A stretch of DNA of 64,000 bases, from the NCBI GenBank assembly GCA_946629525.1, contig CAMOXU010000002.1:1-64000 (forward strand), read 5' to 3'. The DNA comes from an uncultured Clostridia bacterium (GTDB taxonomy: Bacteria > Bacillota > Clostridia > Lachnospirales > Lachnospiraceae). Each line of letters opens with the position of its first letter. The first letter of the stretch is position 1. Of the stretch, positions 32,101 to 37,190 are shown in pieces. A program made the translations under genes and the position numbers. The notes below the pieces were generated by a model that made no database searches, was not told the DNA's origin, and saw only the letters and a list, made by a program, of their open reading frames with translations.

Positions 32101-33684
32101 GATTTTGTGGACGGTGATCATTTCTCGCAGGACAATGGCGGCAAGAAGAAGAAAACGAATGAATTCAGTAAGAATTCGACGACCGAAGGCGCTGAGTGGG
32201 TGGAAAAACCGCATGCGACACAGGTTCAGGAATGCATTACCGATTCGAATCGTAAGAAAGCTGCGTATGATACTGAGATGGCGAGATATCGTAAAGAACT
32301 GGAAGACGCCGAAAAGGCGAATCCGGGTACTTATACGGAGGCGCAGATCGAAGAACTTTGCAAGAAGCACGGTGAGGAGTACGCAGAGAAACTTCTTGAG
32401 CAGGAGAAAAAGGAAGAGCTCCAGAAGAGTAAGGATGATCCGAAGCACAATCCATATGAGTATTACGGATCTTTGCAGGACATTGCACCGACAGAGGATG
32501 ATAATCTCTCCAGTGGAAATGTCAGTGAGATTGACCTGCTGGATGGTTCTCATATCTACATCGGATCGATTGCGGGTGTCGTTGTCATGACTTATAAGGA
32601 TAAGGATGGAAAGACACACGTCAAGAGCAATGGTCTTCGTGAGGAGCTTACATTCACCGAGTCCGGTAATCTAGTAACAACAGGTTACCCGAATTACGAC
32701 AATACAAGCGGTACGTTATCTGCAAGTGAGCGGAACCGTTTGAATAAGGAATTGTCAGATAAGAATAACAGATTGGCACAGGCGATTAACAATGTGACAA
32801 ATTCGTTCAATACTATGTCTGACATTACATTCCTTGACAGAACGGGAAAGACACTTCGTATTCTTTATACAGTAGCGTTCTATATACAGAACGATTATGA
32901 TGTCAAGTATTCATCCTGGTCAGGTAATTCACCAAAATGGACGAAGGATACTGATATTAAGTTTGTTGCTGATTCTGATTTCTATAAGCTTCCGGTAGCA
33001 GGTCTGATCTGGGAGGTCAATGCACCGGGCGGCGGAACACAGCCGTCTGTAACGATAGTTTCGGAAAAAAGAGCAACGATTAATGTCGGTGGTAAAGGAC
33101 AGCTGGATATCTTTAGAACTTATATTGATCCTTCTCAAGGTGCAAAAGCATGGAGGACAGAGGTTACACGATATCGCAGCGGAAGTGTTTCTAAGCCATA
33201 TTCAGGGGCTCAAAATCTTGGTGTAGCCAGTGCAGGTGTCTATTACGCTGTCACGGGCAACAGAATGGACGAGAGTTCTATCCGTGAAATCGTCGAGGAC
33301 GTCCGTGGTGACGAAGGCTCAGCGAACGAGACAGTAATGTCTAACCAGACAGCACCTAACAGCAATCAGACAGACGATAGTCAGTCCAGCAGCAATCAGT
33401 CTGGCAGTAACAGCAACGCTAGCTCTTCGCAGTCGAATAATCAGTCCGGAAACTCCTCCGATAACAGCAATTCTGGCAACGGGTCTAATTCGGGTCAGGA
33501 GGATATCAAGGGCAACGGAAACGGCGGTGGAGACGTTGACAAGGATGACGATGTTGGACAGACAGCAGCTACATCTGCGACGGCTTCGAGCTATCTGGTA
33601 TTTGGCTTGATAGCAGCAGCGGTAGCAGCAGGATTCTTCTTCATTATCCTTCTTAAGAGACGTAAGGAAGAAGATGAACAGTAA
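17110..33684 (+). CDS. Giant (5524 aa) repetitive surface protein: signal peptide, Ser/Gly-rich region, RTX-like motif, InlB-B-like repeats, many beta-strand repeats, C-terminal TM anchor
   Basis: Single uninterrupted ORF; RBS AAGGAGAACCAT-ATG; N-term MAKKKNKRLKVLMAGLIFCLVLNGAMAAAVFA; C-term SSYLVFGLIAAAVAAGFFFIILLKRRKEEDEQ. Confidence 0.9.
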   Translation: MAKKKNKRLKVLMAGLIFCLVLNGAMAAAVFASEDDPVVEEPAIEETLTGATDEESTDPNGGSNAGSENQQDANTGSEGNQSGSENPSGNTPSGSGSSESGSSSQNPDAGGSGSSSGQNSGESGSGSGSGSGSGSESGSGSGSGSGSGESGSGSASGSGSGSGSGSESGSATTDSHAGSESKNTDVSDPASVADGSASYVENVSGGSNSVTEAVKKTNSASAITADESVLTKASESAEVKNAIQLAVDEALKAATASTTELTVTVEDGQYDGDITIKKGDGQTLSDDLKLYILASGSYTAAEEGKTIDKTKITAGAAGGAKVGGNISIDGINVILAGLYYSLDTTINVKNSRTSIYGTEKADTIHMTLDEGGTIDTVRAGNGADDIALSGKTKTDGVVATIYGDAGDDTYTIDLLATVKEETTTTTTNNTNGEGSSETPETPETPETQPAKPEVRISDSDKVGTLELTGKLKDENSLTAEEKTTGATKSVVTTAVESEGTTTKITAVGISNFTDSLENKKTVEISTLASSYNEELQNCANYVFKGKVENTKLTKTDGAKYYTNFIVKDDGTLTVGNLDAGNANLKLEAEKVVVNGAVKAKTVKIKALDAAEMLIDTELPVEVAGVQEIKVGNAFNMNTATVDVSKNGSITADRVSIEAETKATIKPEEILEKYNLNILAIKSLTSRITIAGLVESTLGNIWAFAKAALKADEADNAETAFNARIVLPDAIVEVLDGGVLKAAMDVSLKAVSTVDLFTKAVSTEKLAVAVAAGIVNNDAHVTNKGTIKAVGDVDLNAKASVKAVTKAEKGSKQSKDTTYGAFIAAGIIIQDASASVEEHGEILAVGKVTLNSESIENVKTLATSEAAKSAEEGKNENKDTDADNTEKTLKNTTEAAKKSAQQNGAGADKQKKLDEVNKKITSGEGKNITAKSTEGATITANSKAKAGETVNVTVKAKEGYKVSGATYSYYEPGSATKTTKNLSKVKDGVSGSTGYTFVMPDADVVLEASYTKKNTNDTPYEDDLSDLFNDDRDQDGEGPAPSAMFENGTQGGGDADTTSPNGQYTITSYTQKENSKNLGSVFNENGKANENDTVVITVNPAKDYELKEGTLKYTYTEDGTEKTETIQKTNGAYSFKMPKADVKLSAEFQKKDGSGSSETKSSDNMYGAIAFTFAGNWNLVYVDTTGVLFANKGLSLDGKANSKVLTLADASKVTEAASQASKSDTEKKEEKKNEQSGNTPGGNTEGGNTPGGNEGGSESGSSEGGDPAPTVTPGGNEGGSESESGSSEGGDPAPSVTPGDNSGSGSSEGGNSGDAPAADPTGGDAPAADQGGSGDENEEDNAAPLTGANGDEAPAPAPSEGGNSGSGSGSSESGNSGSGNNDGGNSGSGNSGSNEEKKSEKLNLGGALSLGVTKVVNKAYIKAGQIYANGLDIKAATGTAGTPLTSVVKAFAGNAKASTAIGGSIAIHVVTDKTSAFIAKGATVNLQTDSPLSVKSEGFSKVITVADAANAGNGEELGVGAGLGVEVNGHDVYSGIEDGTDIKSYKKLVEADASKGITLSDIENAVAKGIETSAPTLSKIDVTADHTGDDRLLVTSGAGGKTGGAGSLAVMYSGIDTKAYIGEAKEADELLTAAGDLNVKANNKETREMAADAASGGESTGVGVNLMITIENDSSRAYTKRSLKAQNINVKSNSQVKTKSRSRSSAKGAKADNAKKSASEGDGSDGASDKQADKAVGGATKLAGQGTNNVNTGTGNSLTANRQKAKSSEGSVEIAAALTLNIQYNTSEAKILGGKNVTTVEDLNVIAEDKMDVDVLASGAATNSTTGIGVAAAVSSIEYDTVASVAAENVAAKNLTVKAGFATAAEDATKTDLLHTNKTEAIAGAGAKNVGVAGSLAIGVVDGSNKAVIEKENVTSTASGKLIVEAIGGHKEETTASAKATKEGSADKNKQTTDSAETKKEDGNVGIGATFALDIVNTETEAEVDSATAKGVSVLINAVDNDFRQTTSASGTDPVTVKKEGEGQNINGTAVDASVALGIVDNVVNAKVGENTAVYATGEAKADSGKVTDRKLDDNAAIADADIFVKATTNSKADTKASGFATADNSAVGAAVAINIASSEANAKMNGRLYANGNVLVKAYSYDEDDSLALATAIGADMQRFLTKFQSNESDSEEKKKQDAEKTKTGDNKNTKQSNQNNETATNINNALNKNKKAEGENAENSKSLSQNALGTQDTRAEGTENSTVQNAQTNANQEASNNSSNVPANGTNNNSAKGTKIRVAAAIGLNITSHTANTIVTGLISESNQNAVIEAINHSNGTTKGSAATATMADGGKDSYNISLGVGIAVNHNKTIVKVGDEKKEAHVESAGNIIVKAENTQNLDGAYKGLLTVQSVAGTSAGGSNFAMAGAVSILYSATDTEVSVGNNSDIMTKAGGNVSIFSTDKSKYAVRAAGVEAGRSAKGGVGAAFINVYADDVVRTLIGDKVTIKGNDVAIYAEKAKVDWSDYKSTFEFSHYIKFTKDKERDTSSLIHINYNSKSSEKKDGETTQNDSQKNADNKTIEVYKNLNDVENILAKLDDLNFLSSTNYYLEAISGAIATGGEDDKFAAAGSIALLFENVTVETILGKEVVIEAANDVRIEAASDVTARELVGGVSFDGSADATIGATVAVISTDNTIRTVVGDSDVITAGNTYKQTSSEMNNSLMVTFAGTHADKVSVAGTIAIGVTDDDIYAGVSDNAQITSKGEAEIKAHLENDILEIVGTLAESEKVAVGGVINVQASTSKTAAEAGTSAHITSTEDSVKLTAETEEDFVSVIAAASAATGTAQVAAVLNVLTSDSKTYANTGASTFEAAKDVIIKANTDSDIVTVDLTAGYGKKVAVDGILSVNVLRRKVAALVGENSEIIAGENAQILSSLDENIVMVLVSAAGSQKAGISGLIPIIVNKNIVRTVIGNVDVDDALTNTEDIKNGMDENTTTITAEGNIYADSRIDSDSVFVQLSFGFGKDVGVGATISTVVQQNLVDTIVNNWAALKAMAKLPAINVSKPGKDADGKDRTDSKTGIILYASAKADVTMVSLSGAGGKTAAVGGTINTLIVNNTVRAHVRDHATLLSGVDLDEWAADDSYAVERIDGSNDADIDVEADSYADVVDVVGGLSGAQTAAVGATIAYLGLNTKVETLTNASYMLASGQIDVKALSNDIVFLFTVAGGGAGTAAVAGNAAVVNVDNFTKAEARQVLRADKAVNVVASAKEDLTNVGLSATGAGTAAIAATGVVINLDYDTYARIYDAADIRSNEVNLTASTISKLNGFAIGAEGAGTAAVGGSLEVIVVGGSTKAVVGAFAQIRGVDTTAEEDDRAGEVVILAYEEIDALAVVATVGGAGTAAIELSVLVASVNSTVSAVVENHVKILSNENISIKSDARRNFEGFIFSIAGSGTAAISANVAVVSVGSKLNKDAYDAIYQKNGDSSGVDPVATTSYVESNAEFKPASADAKKSKTGKLSAVMTSDDESVMKITGGDNLEGNYGSYGQNSTTASDGQSVNAEPTDEQAGKASEIITKSTTQNAENLKNVVSAIIGAATIDAEKNINVTAMEIQSSLLISGAISGSGVAGIGASISVELLHSNVLADVTEYASLTAGNDINVIAYSGSVIPTNDNGKSFKYQDANFNDTMNSGKVMDQLKEQGIAKGDYKTKELGIYVIGVVIGGGGAVGVSASIAYVGVSTDVRALMQGAINSAKNVDVHATYNYDSLHNILIGAGGGFYGGISATVALTYFDGNAEAGITKTAKVNNVTEKVYVHADGLAGVSPVGVSGSFGVGAAAASITVSANRSTVQAYVGRGALINTPDAELVVTSDVTSNANPTIVTVTVGIGGVSINVMVSLNEAKNLAFIGRTPKVDGADIDAVEGANGSGNNTITTKSVDVKADAKATSTLDSYSFAVQGIGLNGAVTVANSKVINTAYVADTNIKTGDLTIKAILNNDIHSYSLGATISGISGGVQVAVGRIKSINLAHLDTTNVKVNATNVNVNAGDADENNRVKASVDVKIMIALNISGLELGVNVAYAKNDLTNTAEIIGVKTKTAEPAITAASDINVFAGANSVVKAVTASGLSVSAGSISVSISSAYQTAKQRAQVYYGTIEAKNLNVRTFYNTEKGKFNTAEEHSVDKMSTDRGAFAEVVQGAYGSVNLGVIRISVATADFDATSLASVYGSFVNVHEKTDVQTAGESYAETSIKMPRININLGQVGVAVSNAKAGGKFLAEVVMQHGQNLTTKDLFTAVFYAAGSKAETVPAGGGLNLSVSGLNISYNRANAKTDVTGEAAVKRGVHVTNNAKVYVNGKSSSYAGVGVYTVKISGIEVSGTQVKSENIATQRAHLDTEGDETDIDNDLTIKSVYNYLEYKVIDKKSVGGAVAITGYKDSYKEGDKEVKSGVSFSLIGFQMTEAEVISKVINEAYIYERGIVRVGNNAIIRAESTTMAYGNVIDGFSASLLKDTAVMVTSYTQDVTKASTGNYLMLFVGNLFNLISSSNATSRAYSVSGGAVSLFDKMKGFVTAGVGDYYQETPGKKILDSGNYDESQDEENKKIREKYGYERSDAVVGKNSYVEAAVLRLEATNNATTDAALIGGLKISFTGSSYCVVPTLVHTWSGVDVEDGAVVIARTGNANFVSDAAANSTAEINDSSVGAYFKGNRKFPYSYVGQKAFVEFSDRSFVVAEKDINASASAKAYVYTKSETETKDFFSEGYAYVLNYIQRNIDIDLRDQARLRTYLGNINLRVTAGEGDNITSYSKEHKNEFDSDMGTRADNLIRNHAVITTGRNAEIYAPFGQANLTAVNGDQTGKNNKVYAHSLSDIGSFYAGGKTYTNNFYRTNIEVVIDHSNIIASNVTMKALEGYLNLTTETYPHSLSAFCFGMGTYADTRLEFFNRVYIKNGSNIRAYQSFKALATGESSDEGIESEILTKTGNKGGSLGWTNGYATLKGGQQNRIVLENSIILSRKVDLKTSDFVDGDHFSQDNGGKKKKTNEFSKNSTTEGAEWVEKPHATQVQECITDSNRKKAAYDTEMARYRKELEDAEKANPGTYTEAQIEELCKKHGEEYAEKLLEQEKKEELQKSKDDPKHNPYEYYGSLQDIAPTEDDNLSSGNVSEIDLLDGSHIYIGSIAGVVVMTYKDKDGKTHVKSNGLREELTFTESGNLVTTGYPNYDNTSGTLSASERNRLNKELSDKNNRLAQAINNVTNSFNTMSDITFLDRTGKTLRILYTVAFYIQNDYDVKYSSWSGNSPKWTKDTDIKFVADSDFYKLPVAGLIWEVNAPGGGTQPSVTIVSEKRATINVGGKGQLDIFRTYIDPSQGAKAWRTEVTRYRSGSVSKPYSGAQNLGVASAGVYYAVTGNRMDESSIREIVEDVRGDEGSANETVMSNQTAPNSNQTDDSQSSSNQSGSNSNASSSQSNNQSGNSSDNSNSGNGSNSGQEDIKGNGNGGGDVDKDDDVGQTAATSATASSYLVFGLIAAAVAAGFFFIILLKRRKEEDEQ
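17380..17630 (+). repeat. Hexamer-like (GS)n coding repeat tract in giant protein 1
   Basis: GGATCCGGATCAGGCTCAGGATCGGAATCAGGCTCAGGTTCGGG... encoding GSGSGSGSESGSGSGSG. Confidence 0.85.
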
Positions 33685-33742
33685 TTATCACACTAGAACG
33701 AGTGGGCAGTCTTTTGACTGCTCTCCGTTCGGATTTTGAAAT

Positions 33743-33786
33743 TCAGAAGAGGTTGGGGGAGAATTATCTTCCCCCTCCTTTTTCAG
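33743..33786 (+). terminator. Intrinsic terminator after giant protein 1
   Basis: GAGGTTGGGGGAGAATTATCTTCCCCCTCCTTTTT. Confidence 0.85.
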
Positions 33787-33898
33787 TTTATTAGGCTTTG
33801 CGGAATTGATTATATGTTTTTTAAGGCGGAACAGAAGATTGAAGCAATTGTTAAAACAGGATTCAATTGCGATGGGAATGCTTGGAAAGCAACCTATC

Positions 33899-35212
33899 AT
33901 GAAAAAGGCATATCGCCCATTGACATATGTATTGACAACTGAAGAGGCTGATAAAAAAATATTTTTTAATCTGCTGACGCATGAGATGATTGCGATAGAT
34001 CTAGGTGAATTGGAATCGCCGGAGATCAGGAGGTATTTTATAGAAAACTGGTACCTGGTTCCGAAGGAGCACGACGATCAACAGTTGGTAGATGAGTGCA
34101 GGGCTGTTCTGACACTGATGGATAGCCGACCCAAAAATATTCATGCATTTCATATTTTTACTACACTAGACTGTAATGCTAGATGCTTTTATTGTTTTGA
34201 GAAGCGTATGGCGGGCTCAAATATGACGATGGAGACGGCATCTCAGGTAATAGAGTATATTGAGGAACAAGCTAAGGGGGATTCTGTCTATATCGAATGG
34301 TTCGGGGGTGAACCTCTTTTTAATTATCCTGTTATTGACTATATAGCGGACGGCATGCGAGCCAGAGGGATTCAGTTTAAATCATATATGGTTTCTAACG
34401 GATTACTTTTTGACAGCACACTAATCGGGATAGCTAATAATCGCTGGAATTTAGAAGGTGTTCAGATTACATTGGACGGTACCGGAGAGGTCTACAATAG
34501 AGTCAAAGCCTATGTGACGGATATCACTGATCCGTTTGAGCGAGTTCTGCAAAATATAAAAGGTCTCCTCAAGGCTGATATAAAAGTCAGCATCAGACTG
34601 AATATGGGACTGTACAATTACAGGGAAATACAGGATCTTGTCGATTTTCTCTGTGAAGAGTTTAAAGAGGAGCGCAACATTAAGATTTACACGAGTCCCC
34701 TGATTGAGATAACAAACTATACGAACGATGAGAAAGTGTTTATGTATGGACTTCTCAATGAGATGAACGGTAAGCTTAAGACGTTGTTTGGAAAAAAGGA
34801 TAAAAAGTTCTTTTCTGAACAAATAGCAAACAACTTCTGTATGGCCAGCGGACGGGAAACGGTGACAATCCTGCCAGATGGAAAAGTAGGCATTTGTGAA
34901 GGTCTCACGGATGTCCTGTTGGGAGATATCTATACGAAAGAGCTGGACGTCAAAGTGAGAGAAGATTTTGGACGACGTTTCTATCGGGAAGATAAATGCA
35001 GGCCCTGTCCGTTGTATCCGGATTGCTATATTGTCAATGGCTGCCCCAATAAGGATGCAAAAGAAGGCTGTGACTCTGTTGACGTACAGCTGCAGATTAA
35101 AAGAATTAAGGAAAAAATGAGGCTAAGATCCAGATCAGGCTCATCCTGGGATGGAGTAGGATCTGCTCGGCAATTAGGAAAGGCTGGGGAAGAGGGTGAA
35201 ACTGAGATATAA
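33899..35212 (+). CDS. Radical SAM/SPASM peptide maturase (RiPP-type)
   Basis: CNARCFYCFE (CxxxCxxC cluster), YIEWFGGEPL, C-terminal SPASM-like Cys cluster CMASGRETVTILPDGKVGIC...CRPCPLYPDCYIVNGCPNKDAKEGC. Alternative upstream starts possible (ORF opens at 33806). Confidence 0.88.
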   Translation: MKKAYRPLTYVLTTEEADKKIFFNLLTHEMIAIDLGELESPEIRRYFIENWYLVPKEHDDQQLVDECRAVLTLMDSRPKNIHAFHIFTTLDCNARCFYCFEKRMAGSNMTMETASQVIEYIEEQAKGDSVYIEWFGGEPLFNYPVIDYIADGMRARGIQFKSYMVSNGLLFDSTLIGIANNRWNLEGVQITLDGTGEVYNRVKAYVTDITDPFERVLQNIKGLLKADIKVSIRLNMGLYNYREIQDLVDFLCEEFKEERNIKIYTSPLIEITNYTNDEKVFMYGLLNEMNGKLKTLFGKKDKKFFSEQIANNFCMASGRETVTILPDGKVGICEGLTDVLLGDIYTKELDVKVREDFGRRFYREDKCRPCPLYPDCYIVNGCPNKDAKEGCDSVDVQLQIKRIKEKMRLRSRSGSSWDGVGSARQLGKAGEEGETEI

Positions 35213-35516
35213 ATTTGCAACGCAGAAGGTTGGTTTCGGGATCGTTGCGGTTGCAGTTGAAGAGGATTCTCTTGAATATAGTGAGATATTGAGGATGAAT
35301 TCCACAGGTGCTTTTATTCTGGAACAGCTATATAATGATATTTCTTTTGGCGAACTGATAGAGCGGGTACTTCGAAAGTATGATATAGATAAGGGGACTG
35401 CAAAGAAAGTACTTACAGATTTTTTGGTCATGCTGTCCGGAAAAAAAATCCTGCTGGATGATAATGGGAATCTTATTACAGAGACTGTCCTTCGAGAGGC
35501 TGGAAAACTGTTTTGA
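35196..35516 (+). CDS. PqqD-like protein (probable RiPP recognition element)
   Basis: GTG start overlapping the rSAM gene by 17 nt; MKLRYKFATQKVGFGIVAVAVEEDSLEYSEILRMNSTGAFILEQLYNDISFGELIERVLRKYDIDKGTAKKVLTDFLVML resembles PqqD fold proteins. Confidence 0.8.
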   Translation: MKLRYKFATQKVGFGIVAVAVEEDSLEYSEILRMNSTGAFILEQLYNDISFGELIERVLRKYDIDKGTAKKVLTDFLVMLSGKKILLDDNGNLITETVLREAGKLF

Positions 35517-35635
35517 TTTATAATGGATACAAAAATTGACAAGTGATTGTATTAGAATTCAGTTTACTTTATAGATGATTATGATAGAATAAGAATAGGA
35601 GTTGTAAGGTTTTTATATCATAAAGGAGAATAAAA

Positions 35636-35791
35636 ATGGAAAATCGTGAAAAATTTGAAATCCCGACAATAGCGTTTACTGAAGTAACGCTATTAACCAC
35701 AGCCAGTTCCACATGCAGCGGTGAATGTTCTGGGTATAGAGAAGGTACAGATAAGATGTTTGTAGATCAAAATTCCGGTAGCGATATGTAA
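35636..35791 (+). CDS. Candidate RiPP precursor peptide, 51 aa (not in the ORF track)
   Basis: ATG preceded by AAAGGAGAATAAAA; MENREKFEIPTIAFTEVTLLTTASSTCSGECSGYREGTDKMFVDQNSGSDM; directly downstream of rSAM/PqqD-like genes. Confidence 0.75.
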   Translation: MENREKFEIPTIAFTEVTLLTTASSTCSGECSGYREGTDKMFVDQNSGSDM

Positions 35792-35924
35792 TACCTGTAG
35801 AGATGGTATTTGGTTTTAGGCATAAGAAAGTTTTACATACAATAGAGGTTTCATCAGGTATAGAAGCCGAATAAGATGACCCTTATTATGAGTCGATAGT
35901 ATAGAAGTGCATCAAACGTAGAAA

Positions 35925-35956
35925 GACCTGCAGGTCATGCAGGTCTTTTTCGTTAT
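35925..35956 (+). terminator. Intrinsic terminator downstream of the candidate precursor
   Basis: AAAGACCTGCAGGTCATGCAGGTCTTTTTCG. Confidence 0.75.
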
Positions 35957-36161
35957 TGCTTTTCTGATAAAAACAATTTCTTACGAAGAATTCCTATATT
36001 TCAGAGAGAAATCCGTAAAGTGAAGCCTTTTTTGATGGGATTAAAAGTAAGTGGAGAGAACTATATGATTTGCTGATTGCAGCTTCACAAAGAATAGGGT
36101 GCTCTGTAACCTGCGCTGGCAGGAACAAATGGATGTTCTTGATTGAATTATCATCTTTATA

Positions 36162-36935
36162 ATGGTTTTGGAGCAGGAAGAGTTGGAGTCAATACATGTT
36201 GAACTGGGGAAGTATAAATTTCTGATTCAGGGGAAAGGATCCGGCCTCAAGCAATTTTTTGAAGGATATGAATCGGAGGGTGAAACAGATTTTTTCATCA
36301 CGGTCACTGATGAAGAGATTAGGAGAGAGGAAATAGCTAATAGCAGAAATGGAAGAGGGAAGCTTTCCTTGGATGCATTGGAACTCTGCGCTATCCAACG
36401 CAAGATTGTAAGCTGTCTCTCCAGCCTGGATATTCTTCTCTTTCATGGTTCTGGCATCTGTGTCGATGGCCGGACATATATTTTTACTGCCCCCAGCGGT
36501 ACCGGAAAATCTACCCACGCTCGCCTTTGGCGGGAACTTCTAAAAGATTATGATGTTGTCATGGTCAATGATGATAAGCCTTTTCTAAAGGTCGAGAAAG
36601 GGTGCGTAATGGCATATGGTTCACCATGGATGGGGAAGGAAGGGCTTGGCTGCAACATGTCCGCACCGGTGGAGGCAATCTGCAGCATTTCTCAGGGAAC
36701 GAAAAATGTCATCCGGGAGGCTACTCCGGAGGAGATGTACCCGATCTTTTATGAGCAATCATTTCGGCCCTTGGATAAAGGAGGAACAGAGAATCATCTG
36801 CACAACCTTGACGTCCTTACAAGAAGCGTTCGACTTTATAAACTTGAATGTGATATAAGTCTCGATGCCGCCCGCCTGTCGTACGAAAAGATGACCGGGA
36901 AACTTGCCGGGAGCAGCGAAAAAATTAAAGATTAA
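36162..36935 (+). CDS. HPr kinase/HprK-like P-loop protein (RiPP-associated kinase type)
   Basis: HGSGICVDGRTYIFTAPSGTGKSTHARLWRELL (Walker A), VMVNDDKPFLKVEKGCVMAYGSPWMGKEGLG as in HprK-like kinases of peptide clusters. Confidence 0.8.
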   Translation: MVLEQEELESIHVELGKYKFLIQGKGSGLKQFFEGYESEGETDFFITVTDEEIRREEIANSRNGRGKLSLDALELCAIQRKIVSCLSSLDILLFHGSGICVDGRTYIFTAPSGTGKSTHARLWRELLKDYDVVMVNDDKPFLKVEKGCVMAYGSPWMGKEGLGCNMSAPVEAICSISQGTKNVIREATPEEMYPIFYEQSFRPLDKGGTENHLHNLDVLTRSVRLYKLECDISLDAARLSYEKMTGKLAGSSEKIKD

Positions 36936-36941
36936 GAGTTC

Positions 36942-37010
36942 GGCGGATCGCAGCCGCGCAACTAGGAAGGTGTTCAGCACCTTGCCAGGCGCGTCAGTGC
37001 GATCCGCCGT
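36942..37010. repeat. GC-rich cruciform repeat (family B)
   Basis: CGGCGGATCGCA...GGAAGGTGTTCAGCACCTT...TGCGATCCGCCG; related sequence at 7618-7690, ~2038-2097 and ~14228-14278. Confidence 0.7.
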
Positions 37011-37190
37011 GTTGTTTCTGAGGAAAATTATTGATTTACAATTAAAATTGACCCAGGTTTTACGAGGAAAACTGACCCACCTTAGTGGCGGGGTCGTGAG
37101 TAAGTAAAGCCCATTCCTGATACACTGTACCTTGAAAATTTAACACTCTGAATTGACCCACCCAATCCTGTAAAGTACAATCCTCTCCGT

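Noticed and set aside
33580-33684. LPXTG anchor for giant protein 1
   Set aside because: The C-terminus has a TM helix and basic tail but no LPXTG or TGD motif before it (GQTAATSATASSYLVFGL).
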